Assembly: GCF_021129215.1 (NCBI RefSeq) | Contig: NZ_JAJOLP010000001.1 | Span: forward strand, 2,232,001 to 2,296,000 | Direction: 5' to 3' | DNA: 64,000 bases | Source of the DNA: Agromyces sp. S2-1-8 | GTDB taxonomy: Bacteria > Actinomycetota > Actinomycetes > Actinomycetales > Microbacteriaceae | In this document: positions 9,346 through 17,711 of the stretch, piece after piece | Position numbering within the stretch: position 1 is the first letter of the stretch | How the letters are laid out: each line of letters begins with the position of its first letter | Translations under genes and position numbers: made by a program | The notes under the pieces: generated by a model | Databases searched by the model: none | What the model saw: the letters and a program-made list of their open reading frames with translations, nothing else | Told to the model about the DNA's origin: nothing

Positions 9346-9414
9346 CGATGGCGGGAGCGGGCGCCGGGACGCCTCCGTCGCGGCACCCCGGCACTCGCGC
9401 GCCGGACCAGCGCA

Positions 9415-11091
9415 TCAGACGTCGTCGCCGCCCGCGGCCATCGGGTCGGGGATCTCCTCGGGCTTGTACTTCGGCAGGCGCGACGCGGGCAGTGCCGCGA
9501 GCGCGCTGAGACCGGCGAGCACGAGGAACCCGAGGCGCAGCGTGTTCAGCCGCTCCTCCTCGTTGATGGCGACGGCGGCGTCGATCTGCTCGGGTGTCGC
9601 GCTCGTCTCCTCGAACTTCGCGCGCAGGTCGTCGTTGCTGACGAAGTTCACCTGGCCGAGGCCGACCTCGGCCTTCAGCTCCTCGGGGATCTCGGGGTGC
9701 TCGACCGCTGCCTGCGTGAAGTTGAGCGTGAGCATCGTGACGAGCAGGGCCCCCATGAGCGCGGTGCCCACCGCGCTCGCGAGGTTCTGCGTCGTGCCGC
9801 GGATGGAGCCGACGTCGCCGGCGAGTTCCTTGGGAGCCGCGGTCACGAGCACGTTGAACACGAGGGTCACGAGCGCGCCCTGGCCGATCCCGAACACGAT
9901 GAGCCCGACGATCGTCGGCACCGTCTCCCAGTTGTTCGTGACCACGAACGCGAGCCAGATCAGCGCGGCCGTCGTCAGCCCGAACGCGAACAGCGCGATC
10001 GTACGCGGGCTGTGCCGACGATAGAAGCGCACGATGAGGGTCGCCGTGACGAACACCGTGAGGTTGAACGGCATCATCGCGAGCGAGGTGTCGAAGGGGG
10101 TGCGCCCCTGCACCACCTGGATGTACGTCGGCACCGTGAAGTTCACGGCCGCCTCCATCGCGACGATGATGAACATGGCGTAGACGGCCGCCCGCTCGGT
10201 CGGCTCGCTCAGCACGCCGAGATCGACGAGCGGAACCCGGCCGAGCCGCATGCGGCGCTTCGTCCACATGAAGAAGGCCTGTCCGAGGATCAGCCCGACG
10301 ACGACGAACACGGGCGCGGGGGAGAGGCCGAGCACGGAGAACGGCGCCCCGGGCTCGGCGAGCAGGATGCCCCACGCGTTCAGGTTGTTGAAGCCGAGCG
10401 TGAGTAGCACGATCGCGGCGCCGATGAGCGCAGACGCGACGAGGTCGATGCGGATGCTCCGGTCGCCCCGGTCGCCCCGCAGCCTGAAGCTCAGTGCGAA
10501 GACGGCGACGGCGAGCCCCAGCGTGATGAAGAACACCGGACGCCAGCCGACGAGCGTGCCGAGCGTACCGCCGATGAGGAAGGCGCTGATGCCCGAGAAC
10601 GCGCGCGCCGAGCCGAGCGAGCCGACGGCGGTGGCCTGCTGGTCGCCGCGGTAGTTCTCGGCGATCAGCGCCACGAGTGCGGGCACGATGATCGCGGCGG
10701 AGGCGCCGGCGAGCACCTGCCCCGCGATCGCCCAGCCGATCGTCGTCGAGAGGATCATCATGACCGACGACACGGCGAACACCGCGACGACGATGCGGAA
10801 GATGAGCACCCACCCGATGCGCTGGCCGAGCTTCGCGCCCGTCATCACGAGGGCCGCGACCGCGAGGCCGTAGACGACGATCGTCGTCGATGCGACCGTC
10901 GGCGGCACGCCGAAGTCCTCGACCATGCCGCCGAGCGAGATCGGCAGCGCGGCGACGTTGAACGACATGAGCACCTGGGCGAGGAAGAGCCCCACCATCG
11001 GCGCCCACGAGCGGCGTTCGACTGCGTGCGGTGCCGGCCCCGAGGCATCCGCCCCGTTCGCGCCGTTCGTGGTCGGTGCGGGTGTGGTCAT
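9415..11091 (-). CDS. MFS transporter, DHA2 (EmrB/QacA)-like
   Basis: A 558-residue membrane protein with about 14 hydrophobic segments, the layout of the DHA2 drug/metabolite exporter branch. An extended loop sits before the last helix (residues ~470-520). The N-terminal ~30 residues are hydrophilic. The start is the ATG with GAAGGAG 6 bases upstream; it overlaps the glutaminase stop in ATGA, so the two proteins are probably translated together. Substrate unknown. Pairing with a glutaminase hints at an amino acid or a glutamine/glutamate-related compound rather than a drug. Confidence 0.85.
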   Translation of the reverse strand: MTTPAPTTNGANGADASGPAPHAVERRSWAPMVGLFLAQVLMSFNVAALPISLGGMVEDFGVPPTVASTTIVVYGLAVAALVMTGAKLGQRIGWVLIFRIVVAVFAVSSVMMILSTTIGWAIAGQVLAGASAAIIVPALVALIAENYRGDQQATAVGSLGSARAFSGISAFLIGGTLGTLVGWRPVFFITLGLAVAVFALSFRLRGDRGDRSIRIDLVASALIGAAIVLLTLGFNNLNAWGILLAEPGAPFSVLGLSPAPVFVVVGLILGQAFFMWTKRRMRLGRVPLVDLGVLSEPTERAAVYAMFIIVAMEAAVNFTVPTYIQVVQGRTPFDTSLAMMPFNLTVFVTATLIVRFYRRHSPRTIALFAFGLTTAALIWLAFVVTNNWETVPTIVGLIVFGIGQGALVTLVFNVLVTAAPKELAGDVGSIRGTTQNLASAVGTALMGALLVTMLTLNFTQAAVEHPEIPEELKAEVGLGQVNFVSNDDLRAKFEETSATPEQIDAAVAINEEERLNTLRLGFLVLAGLSALAALPASRLPKYKPEEIPDPMAAGGDDV

Positions 11092-12125
11092 CGCAGGTCT
11101 CCTTCGTCGGTGGGCGCGGTTCGCGCCACGAGCGGCTGTGGGTCGGAGGCGAACAGGTTGAGTCCGAGGGCGCGTGACAGGTAGGCGCAGGCGCGCTGGC
11201 CGCGCACGCTGTTGCCGGCCTCGTCGAGCGGCGGTGAGAAGACGCCGACCGCCCCCTTGCCCGGTGCGACGGCGACGATGCCGCCCGAGACGCCCGACTT
11301 CGCGGGCAGTCCGATCTCGAAGAGCCATTCGCCCGAACGTTCGTACATGCCGCACGAGGCGAGCAGTGCGAGGGTGTCCCGTGCGGTCTCCGCCGAGACG
11401 ACGCGCTCACCCGTGACGGGGTTCACCCCGCCGTCGGCGAGCGTCGCGCCCATGACCGCGAGATCGCGCGCGGTGACCGCGAGCGAGCACTGCCGCGTGT
11501 AGACGTCGACCGCCTCCTCCGGGTCGATGGCGAGCCGGTCGTAGCTCTGCAGGAGCCGGGCGAGCGCCTGGTTGCGGTGGTTCGTGAACGACTCCGAGCG
11601 GTACACCTCGCCGTCGAGTGCGAGCGGCCGGCCGGCGAAGCGGCTGAGCCCGTCGCGGATCAGCTGCCAGCGCTCGTCGGCGTGGCCGGCCGGCACGAGC
11701 GCGGTCGTCGCGATCGCGCCCGCGTTCACCATGGGGTTCATCGGGCTGCCGCCGTTGAGCTCGACCGCGACGACCGAGTTGAACGCGAGTCCCGTGTTGT
11801 TCACCCCGATGACCTCGTGCACGGCTTCGTGACCGATCGCGTCGCACACGAGCGCGAAGACGAACGCCTTCGAGATCGACTGGACGGAGAAGGCGAGCCC
11901 GATGTCGCCTGCGAGATGCTCGCCGCCGTCCGCGCCCACCACGGCGAGACCGAACCAGGCGGGATCGGCCTCGGCGAGGACCGGGATGTAGTCGGCCACG
12001 GTGCCCTCGTGGAGGTCCGCATAGCGCGCATGGGCGGCCGCGACGAGTTCGTCGACGTGGTCCTTCAACGGCAACGACCCGGTCGAACTGCGCTGGGCGA
12101 CGTCGCGAGCGTCCGATTCGAACAT
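11088..12125 (-). CDS. glsA: Glutaminase A
   Basis: A 345-residue serine-dependent glutaminase (beta-lactamase fold) that hydrolyses glutamine to glutamate and ammonia. The catalytic SxxK pair is S83-I-S-K86 in FSVQSISKAF; GTVADYIPVL, PMVNAGAIAT and the C-terminal KSGVSGGIVAVAPGKG segments are family hallmarks. No STAS or ankyrin domain is attached, so it is the short bacterial form. The first ATG compatible with the family N terminus is used; the frame is open further upstream but that sequence overlaps the divergent gene. It is translationally coupled to the MFS exporter. Confidence 0.92.
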   Translation of the reverse strand: MFESDARDVAQRSSTGSLPLKDHVDELVAAAHARYADLHEGTVADYIPVLAEADPAWFGLAVVGADGGEHLAGDIGLAFSVQSISKAFVFALVCDAIGHEAVHEVIGVNNTGLAFNSVVAVELNGGSPMNPMVNAGAIATTALVPAGHADERWQLIRDGLSRFAGRPLALDGEVYRSESFTNHRNQALARLLQSYDRLAIDPEEAVDVYTRQCSLAVTARDLAVMGATLADGGVNPVTGERVVSAETARDTLALLASCGMYERSGEWLFEIGLPAKSGVSGGIVAVAPGKGAVGVFSPPLDEAGNSVRGQRACAYLSRALGLNLFASDPQPLVARTAPTDEGDLR

Positions 12126-12200
12126 GCCCCCACTCTGGCGCGCCGAGTCCGATCGCGCGAGCATCTGCCCCGTCCGTCGCCGAATCCCCGGCGCGCCCGC

Positions 12201-12255
12201 GTCACGTGACGGCGCGGAGTTGCGCCGCTCGCGGGCCTTTGTCACGCTGAGTGAC
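12201..12255. promoter_or_regulatory. Two GTCAC/GTGAC dyads in a divergent promoter region
   Basis: The gap between the divergent glutaminase and cytochrome-like genes contains a perfect palindrome GTCACGTGAC (12201-12210) and, 30 bases on, GTCAC-gctga-GTGAC (12241-12255). Both share the half-site GTCAC in the same inverted arrangement with different spacing. This could be a repeated operator for one or both genes. No matching regulator is encoded next to it. Confidence 0.35.
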
Positions 12256-12294
12256 GTGCCCTCAACCTCGCGCCCCGGGTCACGGGGACTCTCC

Positions 12295-13227
12295 GTGAAG
12301 CGAGCCCTGCTCCTCGCCTGCGGCGCCGTCATCCTGCTCGTCGTCGCCGTGGTCGTCGCCCGGTTCCTTCGCACCGCGCCGGCCGTGCAGGACTTCATCG
12401 CGGAGTACCCGGGCCACAGCCCGCTGCCCGATGGGGCGCCGGTGGGCATCCCGGCATGGCTCGCGTGGCAGCACTTCTTCAACGCCTTCTTCCTGGTGAT
12501 GCTCGTGCGGACGGGGCTGATCATCAGGTCGAAGGCGCGGCCGCCGGCCTTCTGGACGCGGGACAACACCCGCTGGCCGCGCACGAACGGGGCGCCGCGC
12601 CGGCTCGGGATCTCGGTGTGGCTGCATCTCGTCGTCGACGCGTTCTGGGTGCTCAACGGCGTCGTCTACGTCGTGCTGCTGTTCGCGACGGGGCAGTGGC
12701 TGCGCATCGTGCCGACCAGCTGGGACGTCGTGCCGAACTCGATCTCGGTCGTGCTGCAGTACCTCTCGCTCGAGTGGCCCGTCGAGAACTCGTGGGTCTC
12801 GTACAACGACGCGCAGGTGCTCGCGTACTTCGCGATCGTGTTCATCGCCTCGCCGCTGGCGATCCTCACGGGACTGCGGCTGTCGCCGGTGTGGCCGATG
12901 CGGGGGGCGCTCGCCTCGGCGCCGCCCGAGCGGTTCGCGCGGGCGCTGCACTATCCGGTGATGCTGTTCTTCCTGCTCTTCACCGCCGTGCACGTCGTGC
13001 TCGTGCTCGCGACCGGCGCCCTGCGCAACCTCAACCACATGTACGCGGCCCGCGAGAGCGACGACTGGGTCGGGTTCGCGGTGTTCGCGGTGTCGCTCGC
13101 CGTCATGGTCGCCGGCTGGGTGCTCGCCCGGCCGCTCCTGCTGGCTCCCGTGGCCGAGCGCTTCGGCCAGGTGAGAAGGATGCCTCCGGCTCCTGCCGCT
13201 CCGGCGCGCAGCGCCGCTCGCAGCTGA
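12295..13227 (+). CDS. Cytochrome b/b561-like integral membrane protein
   Basis: About 310 residues with five or more membrane helices. Several His residues occur in or near helices (WQHFFNAFF, WLHLVV, LHYPVMLF, AVHVVLVL), consistent with b-haem ligation as in FdhG/YedZ-like membrane anchors. The start is uncertain. GTG at 12295 (GGGGA upstream, then VKRALLLACG and a hydrophobic helix) is preferred; GTG at 12256 abuts an inverted repeat. No molybdopterin or iron-sulfur partner is encoded nearby, so its electron donor and acceptor are unknown. Confidence 0.6.
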   Translation: MKRALLLACGAVILLVVAVVVARFLRTAPAVQDFIAEYPGHSPLPDGAPVGIPAWLAWQHFFNAFFLVMLVRTGLIIRSKARPPAFWTRDNTRWPRTNGAPRRLGISVWLHLVVDAFWVLNGVVYVVLLFATGQWLRIVPTSWDVVPNSISVVLQYLSLEWPVENSWVSYNDAQVLAYFAIVFIASPLAILTGLRLSPVWPMRGALASAPPERFARALHYPVMLFFLLFTAVHVVLVLATGALRNLNHMYAARESDDWVGFAVFAVSLAVMVAGWVLARPLLLAPVAERFGQVRRMPPAPAAPARSAARS

Positions 13228-13342
13228 GGCGCGGCTCGCCGCTGCTCGTGCGGGATGACCCCGCCGAGGGTGCGGTCGTGGCCCGCTGCGGGGAGTCGAA
13301 CGCATGCGCGACGAGCGCGCGCCACGAGGCATCCGCCTCGAG

Positions 13343-14110
13343 TCAGCTCGCCGCGTCGATCTCGGCGACGATGGCGTCGTAGCCGCGCTGTGCGGCGAGC
13401 CGGCGGGGGAGCACCCCGTCGCCGTCGGGGATGGACGGGTCGGCGCCGGCCGCGAGCAGCAGTCGGACCGTCTCGACGTGCGCGTCGTCGCCGTCGCCCA
13501 GCACGATCGCCTCGTGCAGCGCCGTCCAGGCGAGGTTGTTGACGTGGTCGACGGGAACGCCCGCCTCGATGAGGATGCCGACGGTCTCGACGTGCGCGTG
13601 CTCGCTCGCGGGGATGAGCGCGGTGCCGCCGTAGCGGTTGGTGCTCTTCGGGTCGGCGCCGTGCGCGATCGTGAGGCGCAGGATGTCGTTCAGGCCCTCC
13701 GCCCCGGCGTAGAGGAACGCCGAGTCCTCGATGCCGTCCTTCGCGTTCGGGTCGGCGCCCGCCTCGAGGAGGGCTCGGGCGACGGCGACGTCGTTCGCGC
13801 GGGTCGCCGTCACGAGCACGGGCCGGCCCTCGCCGTCTCGCGCGTCGACATCGGCCGAGTTCGCGATCGCGCGCTCGACGCCGGCGAGGTCGCCCGCGGC
13901 GGTCGCGGAGACGATGAGGGCGGTGGCCCGGTCGGGCGTCATCTCGGGGGTGGGCACGGCGGTCTCCTCTGCGGTCGGGGCGGTCGTGGCGGGCCGGGCC
14001 GATGCCGTCGGGACCCCCGTCGGTCCGGGCTGGGCCGTGCATCCGGCGAGCAGCCCGACGGCGACGAGCGCCGTCACCGCGAGGATCGGCGTCGGCCGGC
14101 GGTCAGGCAT
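13343..14110 (-). CDS. Ankyrin-repeat lipoprotein
   Basis: A 255-residue exported lipoprotein. A short signal peptide ends in the lipobox LLAGC with C24, then a Pro/Ala/Thr-rich linker to about residue 55. The remainder is four to five ankyrin repeats, recognisable from ALLEAGADPNAKD, IAHGADPKSTNRYGGTALIPAS, LIEAGVPVDHVNNLAWTALHEA and LLLAAGADPSIPDGDG. The start overlaps the GntR gene stop by 8 bases, so the pair is co-transcribed and coupled. Ankyrin repeats mediate protein binding; the partner outside the membrane is unknown. Coexpression with a transcription factor is unusual. Confidence 0.82.
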   Translation of the reverse strand: MPDRRPTPILAVTALVAVGLLAGCTAQPGPTGVPTASARPATTAPTAEETAVPTPEMTPDRATALIVSATAAGDLAGVERAIANSADVDARDGEGRPVLVTATRANDVAVARALLEAGADPNAKDGIEDSAFLYAGAEGLNDILRLTIAHGADPKSTNRYGGTALIPASEHAHVETVGILIEAGVPVDHVNNLAWTALHEAIVLGDGDDAHVETVRLLLAAGADPSIPDGDGVLPRRLAAQRGYDAIVAEIDAAS

Positions 14111-14789
14111 CGAGCGAGCGCTCGGTCTGGTCGAGCACGCCGAGCGCCGCGGCGGTCGCGGCCTCGGGGTCGGCGGCCTCGATCGCGCGCAGCAGCTGCT
14201 CGTGCAGGTCGACCGCACTGGGATCGGCATTGTTCGAGAGGCACGAGTTCTGCGCGACCGAATGCCGCAGCGACGAATCGAAGCTCGCGTAGATGCCCAC
14301 GAGCAGCCGGTTGTGCGAGGCGGCCGCCACGCCGACGTGGAACGCGACGTCGTGGTCGGCGAAGGCGTCGACGTCGTTGCGGTCGATCGCCGTGCGGCGA
14401 TGCTGCAGCTCCTCCCGGAGGGCCGCGACGTCGTCGTCGTCGCGGTGCGTCGCCGCCTCGCGCGCCGCGAGCACGTCGAGCGCGCGGCGCACGGCGAGCA
14501 CCTCGCGCGCGTCGGCGACGCCGAGCGCGCGTCGGAGGGCGACCTCGGTGGCGTCGCTCGCGATCACGTAGGTGCCGTCGCCCTGTCGTGTCTCGAGCAG
14601 CCCGAGCTGCGCGACCGAGCGCACCGCCTCGCGCACCGACGGGCGGCTCACGCCGAATGTCTCGGTGAGTTCGGCCTCGGTGGGGATCCGCGTGCCGACG
14701 GGCCAGGCGCCCGTCGCGATCTCGGACTGCAGGCGGTCGACGACCGAGTCGACGATCGACCTTCGCTGGATGGGCTTCACGATTTCCAT
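14103..14789 (-). CDS. GntR-family transcriptional regulator, FadR/FCD subfamily
   Basis: A 228-residue regulator. Winged helix-turn-helix at residues ~11-75 (GTRIPTEAELTETFGVSRPSVREAVRSV), then an all-helical FCD ligand domain with DHDVAFHVGVAAASHN, whose Asp/His set usually binds a metal and an organic acid. The start is the ATG at 14789, next to the AT-rich promoter. A 19-bp palindrome at 14816-14834 just upstream is the obvious operator. It is divergent from the amidohydrolase-ABC operon and probably represses both directions until the importer's substrate or a breakdown product binds. Confidence 0.88.
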   Translation of the reverse strand: MEIVKPIQRRSIVDSVVDRLQSEIATGAWPVGTRIPTEAELTETFGVSRPSVREAVRSVAQLGLLETRQGDGTYVIASDATEVALRRALGVADAREVLAVRRALDVLAAREAATHRDDDDVAALREELQHRRTAIDRNDVDAFADHDVAFHVGVAAASHNRLLVGIYASFDSSLRHSVAQNSCLSNNADPSAVDLHEQLLRAIEAADPEAATAAALGVLDQTERSLDA

Positions 14790-14815
14790 TCTCTCGATCT
14801 TCCGCTCCCGGGGGA

Positions 14816-14834
14816 ATGTATGGTTATCATACAT
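14816..14834. promoter_or_regulatory. Palindromic operator, probable GntR (FadR-type) site
   Basis: A perfect inverted repeat ATGTATG-gttat-CATACAT with 7-base arms lies 26 bases before the GntR start and 59 bases before the amidohydrolase start. It is strikingly AT-rich for this DNA. FadR-family regulators commonly bind AT-containing palindromes of about this length that overlap divergent promoters. Confidence 0.7.
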
Positions 14835-14893
14835 CTTACAAATCTCGGCCGGCAGACCCCGGCCGACCCTCACAGACAAAGGAGTTCGTTCGC

Positions 14894-15982
14894 ATGACCG
14901 ACACGACCGCCGAGCTGGCCGGCGACCACCGCTCGGCGACGGGCATCGTCGCCGCTCCGGGGCTCGTCGACGCCCACATCCACCCCGACAAGTCGAGCTG
15001 GGGCGGTCCGTGGATGTCTCGCCGTCGTGCCGGCTCACTGCCGGAGTTCATCGCGAACGACCTCGCGACGCAGCGCGCCTACACCCGCAGCGTCGAAGAA
15101 CGCGCCCACGCGCTGCTCTCGACCGCGCTCGCGCAGGGCACGCTCGCGATGCGCGCGCACGTCGACGTCTCCAGCGAACTCGGCACGAGGAACGTCGAGG
15201 GCGTGCGAGCTGCCGCAGAGCGCCTCGCACCGTGGCTCACGGTGCAGATCGTCGCGTTCCCGCAGTTCGGCCTGCTCACGAATCCGGGAACCGTCGAGGC
15301 GATGGCCGCCGCGCTCGACAGTGGTGCCGACCTCGTCGGCGGCATCGACCCGCTCGGCCTCGAGGGCGACGTCGACGGCCACCTCGACGCCGTCTTCGGG
15401 CTCGCCGAGCGCGCAGGACGCGAGATCGACATCCACCTGCACGACGGCGGCGAGCCGGGCCTCGCGCAGATCCGCGAGATCGCCCGGCGCACGCGAGCGG
15501 CCGGCCTGCAGGGGCGGGTCACCGTGAGCCACGCGTTCGCGCTCGGGGATGCGTCGCTCCCGACGCTCGGCGCGACGCTCGACACTGTGGCCGATGCCGG
15601 GGTGTGGATCGCGAACTGCGCCCTCGGCGACGACCCCGTGCCCGATCTCGACCAGCTCGGGCGTCACGGCGTCCGCCTGGTGGCCGGCAGCGACGGCGTC
15701 CGCGACTCCTGGACGCCGTTCGGCTCGGGCAGCATGGTCGATCGCGCGCACCTGCTCGCGTATCGCACGGGCGCCATGACCGACGACGAGCTCGAGCGCT
15801 GCTACCGCATCTGCTCGACCGAGGGGGCGAGCCTGATCGGCGTACCCGACCTCGCCGAGTTCTCGGGCCCGGAGCACCCGACCCGGGTCGAGTTCGCCGG
15901 CGAGTCGATCGCGCAGATCGTGGTCGACCGTCCCGGCCCCGTCAGCGTGATCCGCGACGGGCTCGTGTTCGACCGGCGCTGA
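14894..15982 (+). CDS. Amidohydrolase-family protein, cytosine-deaminase (CodA)-like
   Basis: A 362-residue metal-dependent hydrolase of the CodA branch. Metal and catalytic positions visible in order: AHIHPDKS (HxH at 28-30), AHVDVS, IDIHLHDGGEPG, SHAF and AGSDGVRDSW. Only ~27 residues precede the HxH, about half of what CodA has, so the N-terminal strands of the beta-sandwich are short. The CodA sequence HCDE is replaced by HLHD. AAAGGAG before the ATG supports this start. First gene of the GntR-controlled operon; it probably deaminates or deacylates the compound imported by the ABC system that follows. Substrate unknown. Confidence 0.8.
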   Translation: MTDTTAELAGDHRSATGIVAAPGLVDAHIHPDKSSWGGPWMSRRRAGSLPEFIANDLATQRAYTRSVEERAHALLSTALAQGTLAMRAHVDVSSELGTRNVEGVRAAAERLAPWLTVQIVAFPQFGLLTNPGTVEAMAAALDSGADLVGGIDPLGLEGDVDGHLDAVFGLAERAGREIDIHLHDGGEPGLAQIREIARRTRAAGLQGRVTVSHAFALGDASLPTLGATLDTVADAGVWIANCALGDDPVPDLDQLGRHGVRLVAGSDGVRDSWTPFGSGSMVDRAHLLAYRTGAMTDDELERCYRICSTEGASLIGVPDLAEFSGPEHPTRVEFAGESIAQIVVDRPGPVSVIRDGLVFDRR

Positions 15983-16080
15983 GCCGGCCCGCCGCACCCC
16001 TTCCGATCTCCACCCACCCACCCATCCGAAACACCCCCACCACCCCTCATCCAGAGACACGACGACAAAGGAGTTCCCCC

Positions 16081-17709
16081 GTGTTCCGACGCCGTATCAC
16101 GCTCACCGCAGCCGCCCTGGCTGCCGCGAGCCTCGCCCTCGCCGGCTGCACCGCGCAGTCGACCGACCAGAACGCTGACGCGGCGCTCGCCGTCGACTTC
16201 GACAACCTCGTCACCACCACGGAGTCCGGCACCGCGCCGGTCGACGAGGTGACGTGGAACCTGCCGTACGAGCCGATGTCGCTCGACCCGCAGTTCGGCT
16301 ACAACTACGCGGAGAACACGGCCACCGCGAACCTCTGCGAGAGCCTGCTGCGCATGAAGCCCGACTTCTCGGTCGAGCCGGGCCTCGCGTCGGGGGTCAC
16401 CCAGCCCGACGACACGACCGTCGTCTACACCATCCGCGACGGCGTCACGTTCTGGGACGGCACACCGCTGACGGTCGACGACGTGGTCTACTCGCTCGAC
16501 CGCCAGGTCGGCGAGACGGCCACGAGCTACTTCTCGAGCTACTTCCAGAACGTCGAGTCGGTCGAGGCGACCGGCCCGAACGAAGTCACGGTGAAGCTCA
16601 CCCAGCCCGACGTGCTGTTCACCCAGGCCATGGCCACCGCGGCCGGCGCGATCGTGCAGAAGGCCGCGGCCGAGGCGCAGGGCGAGGCGTTCGGCACGCC
16701 CGACGGCGGTCTCCAGTGCACGGGCCCGTTCTCGCTCGAGGCGTGGAACTCGGGCAAGAGCATCGAGCTCGCGGCGAACCCCGCCTACTGGGACGGCGCG
16801 CCGCTCGCGTCGAAACTCAGCTTCAGCTTCATCGCCGACGAGTCGACGGCGGTCAACGCCCTCCGCACGGGCGAGGTCGACGGCCAGTACTTCTACCTTC
16901 CGCCCGCCGGCCTCAGCCAGCTCACCGACAGCGACGAGGTGACCGTGACGTTCGGCGACTCGCTCGTGTTCTGGACCATGATGACGACGAACTTCGACGG
17001 CGGCCTCGGCGACGACCGCATCCGCCAGGCGCTCTCGCTCGCGATCGACCGCGAGGCGCTCACGAAGGTCGTCTTCCAGGGCGCCGGAATCCCCGCCACC
17101 ACCCTCGCCGGCCCCTCGTACTGGGGCTACGAGGAGGAGAAGTTCGCGAAGGCGTTCGACGGGTTCTCGGCCGACCCCGACATCGAGGAGGCGAAGCAGC
17201 TCGTGGCCGAGGCCGGCACGGTCGCCCCGATCGTGCTCGCGGTGCAGGGCAGCTCGGCCGTGCACGAGCAGACCGCGAACGTCATCCAGGCCGCCGGCCA
17301 GGCGATCGGCCTCGACATCCAGACCAAGGTGATCCCGGTCGAGCAGTTCGGCAACCTCTACTTCGACCCGGCGGCGCGTGAGGGCATCGACGGCTTCTTC
17401 ACGACGCAGTACGGCAGCTTCGCCGACCCGACCGACGTGTACCAGATGTTCGCGAGCACCGACAGCCACAACTACGCGGGCTGGGACCACGCAGACGACG
17501 CGATCTTCGCGGCGCGCGCCGAGACCGACGAGGCCGCTCGTGCCGACCACGTGATCGACGCGCAGCAGACCATCACCGACGAACTGCCCTGGCTCCCGCT
17601 CGCCTACGAGCCGGTGACCCTCGTGCAGAACGACCGCATCTCGGGTGCGACTGCCTCGTTCGCCTACCTCTACGCGCCGTGGGCGGCGACGCTCGGCGGC
17701 GTGGAGTAA
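16081..17709 (+). CDS. ABC transporter substrate-binding lipoprotein, family 5 (peptide/nickel type)
   Basis: A 542-residue lipoprotein. Signal peptide with lipobox LALAGC (C23), then a class-C solute-binding fold: EPMSLDPQFGYNYAENT near the N terminus, VTFWDGTPLTVDDVVYSLDR around 130, and GGLGDDRIRQALSLAIDR in the middle. The GTG start has AAAGGAG upstream. The 98-base leader before it is almost free of G. The family carries peptides, nickel, opines and other small molecules; here the amidohydrolase suggests a nitrogen-ring or amide compound. Confidence 0.9.
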   Translation: MFRRRITLTAAALAAASLALAGCTAQSTDQNADAALAVDFDNLVTTTESGTAPVDEVTWNLPYEPMSLDPQFGYNYAENTATANLCESLLRMKPDFSVEPGLASGVTQPDDTTVVYTIRDGVTFWDGTPLTVDDVVYSLDRQVGETATSYFSSYFQNVESVEATGPNEVTVKLTQPDVLFTQAMATAAGAIVQKAAAEAQGEAFGTPDGGLQCTGPFSLEAWNSGKSIELAANPAYWDGAPLASKLSFSFIADESTAVNALRTGEVDGQYFYLPPAGLSQLTDSDEVTVTFGDSLVFWTMMTTNFDGGLGDDRIRQALSLAIDREALTKVVFQGAGIPATTLAGPSYWGYEEEKFAKAFDGFSADPDIEEAKQLVAEAGTVAPIVLAVQGSSAVHEQTANVIQAAGQAIGLDIQTKVIPVEQFGNLYFDPAAREGIDGFFTTQYGSFADPTDVYQMFASTDSHNYAGWDHADDAIFAARAETDEAARADHVIDAQQTITDELPWLPLAYEPVTLVQNDRISGATASFAYLYAPWAATLGGVE

Positions 17710-17711
17710 CC

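Noticed and set aside
9346-9414. Possible terminator between convergent galU and the MFS gene
   Set aside because: Only short imperfect GCCGGG/CCCGGC pairing across a long loop; not convincing.
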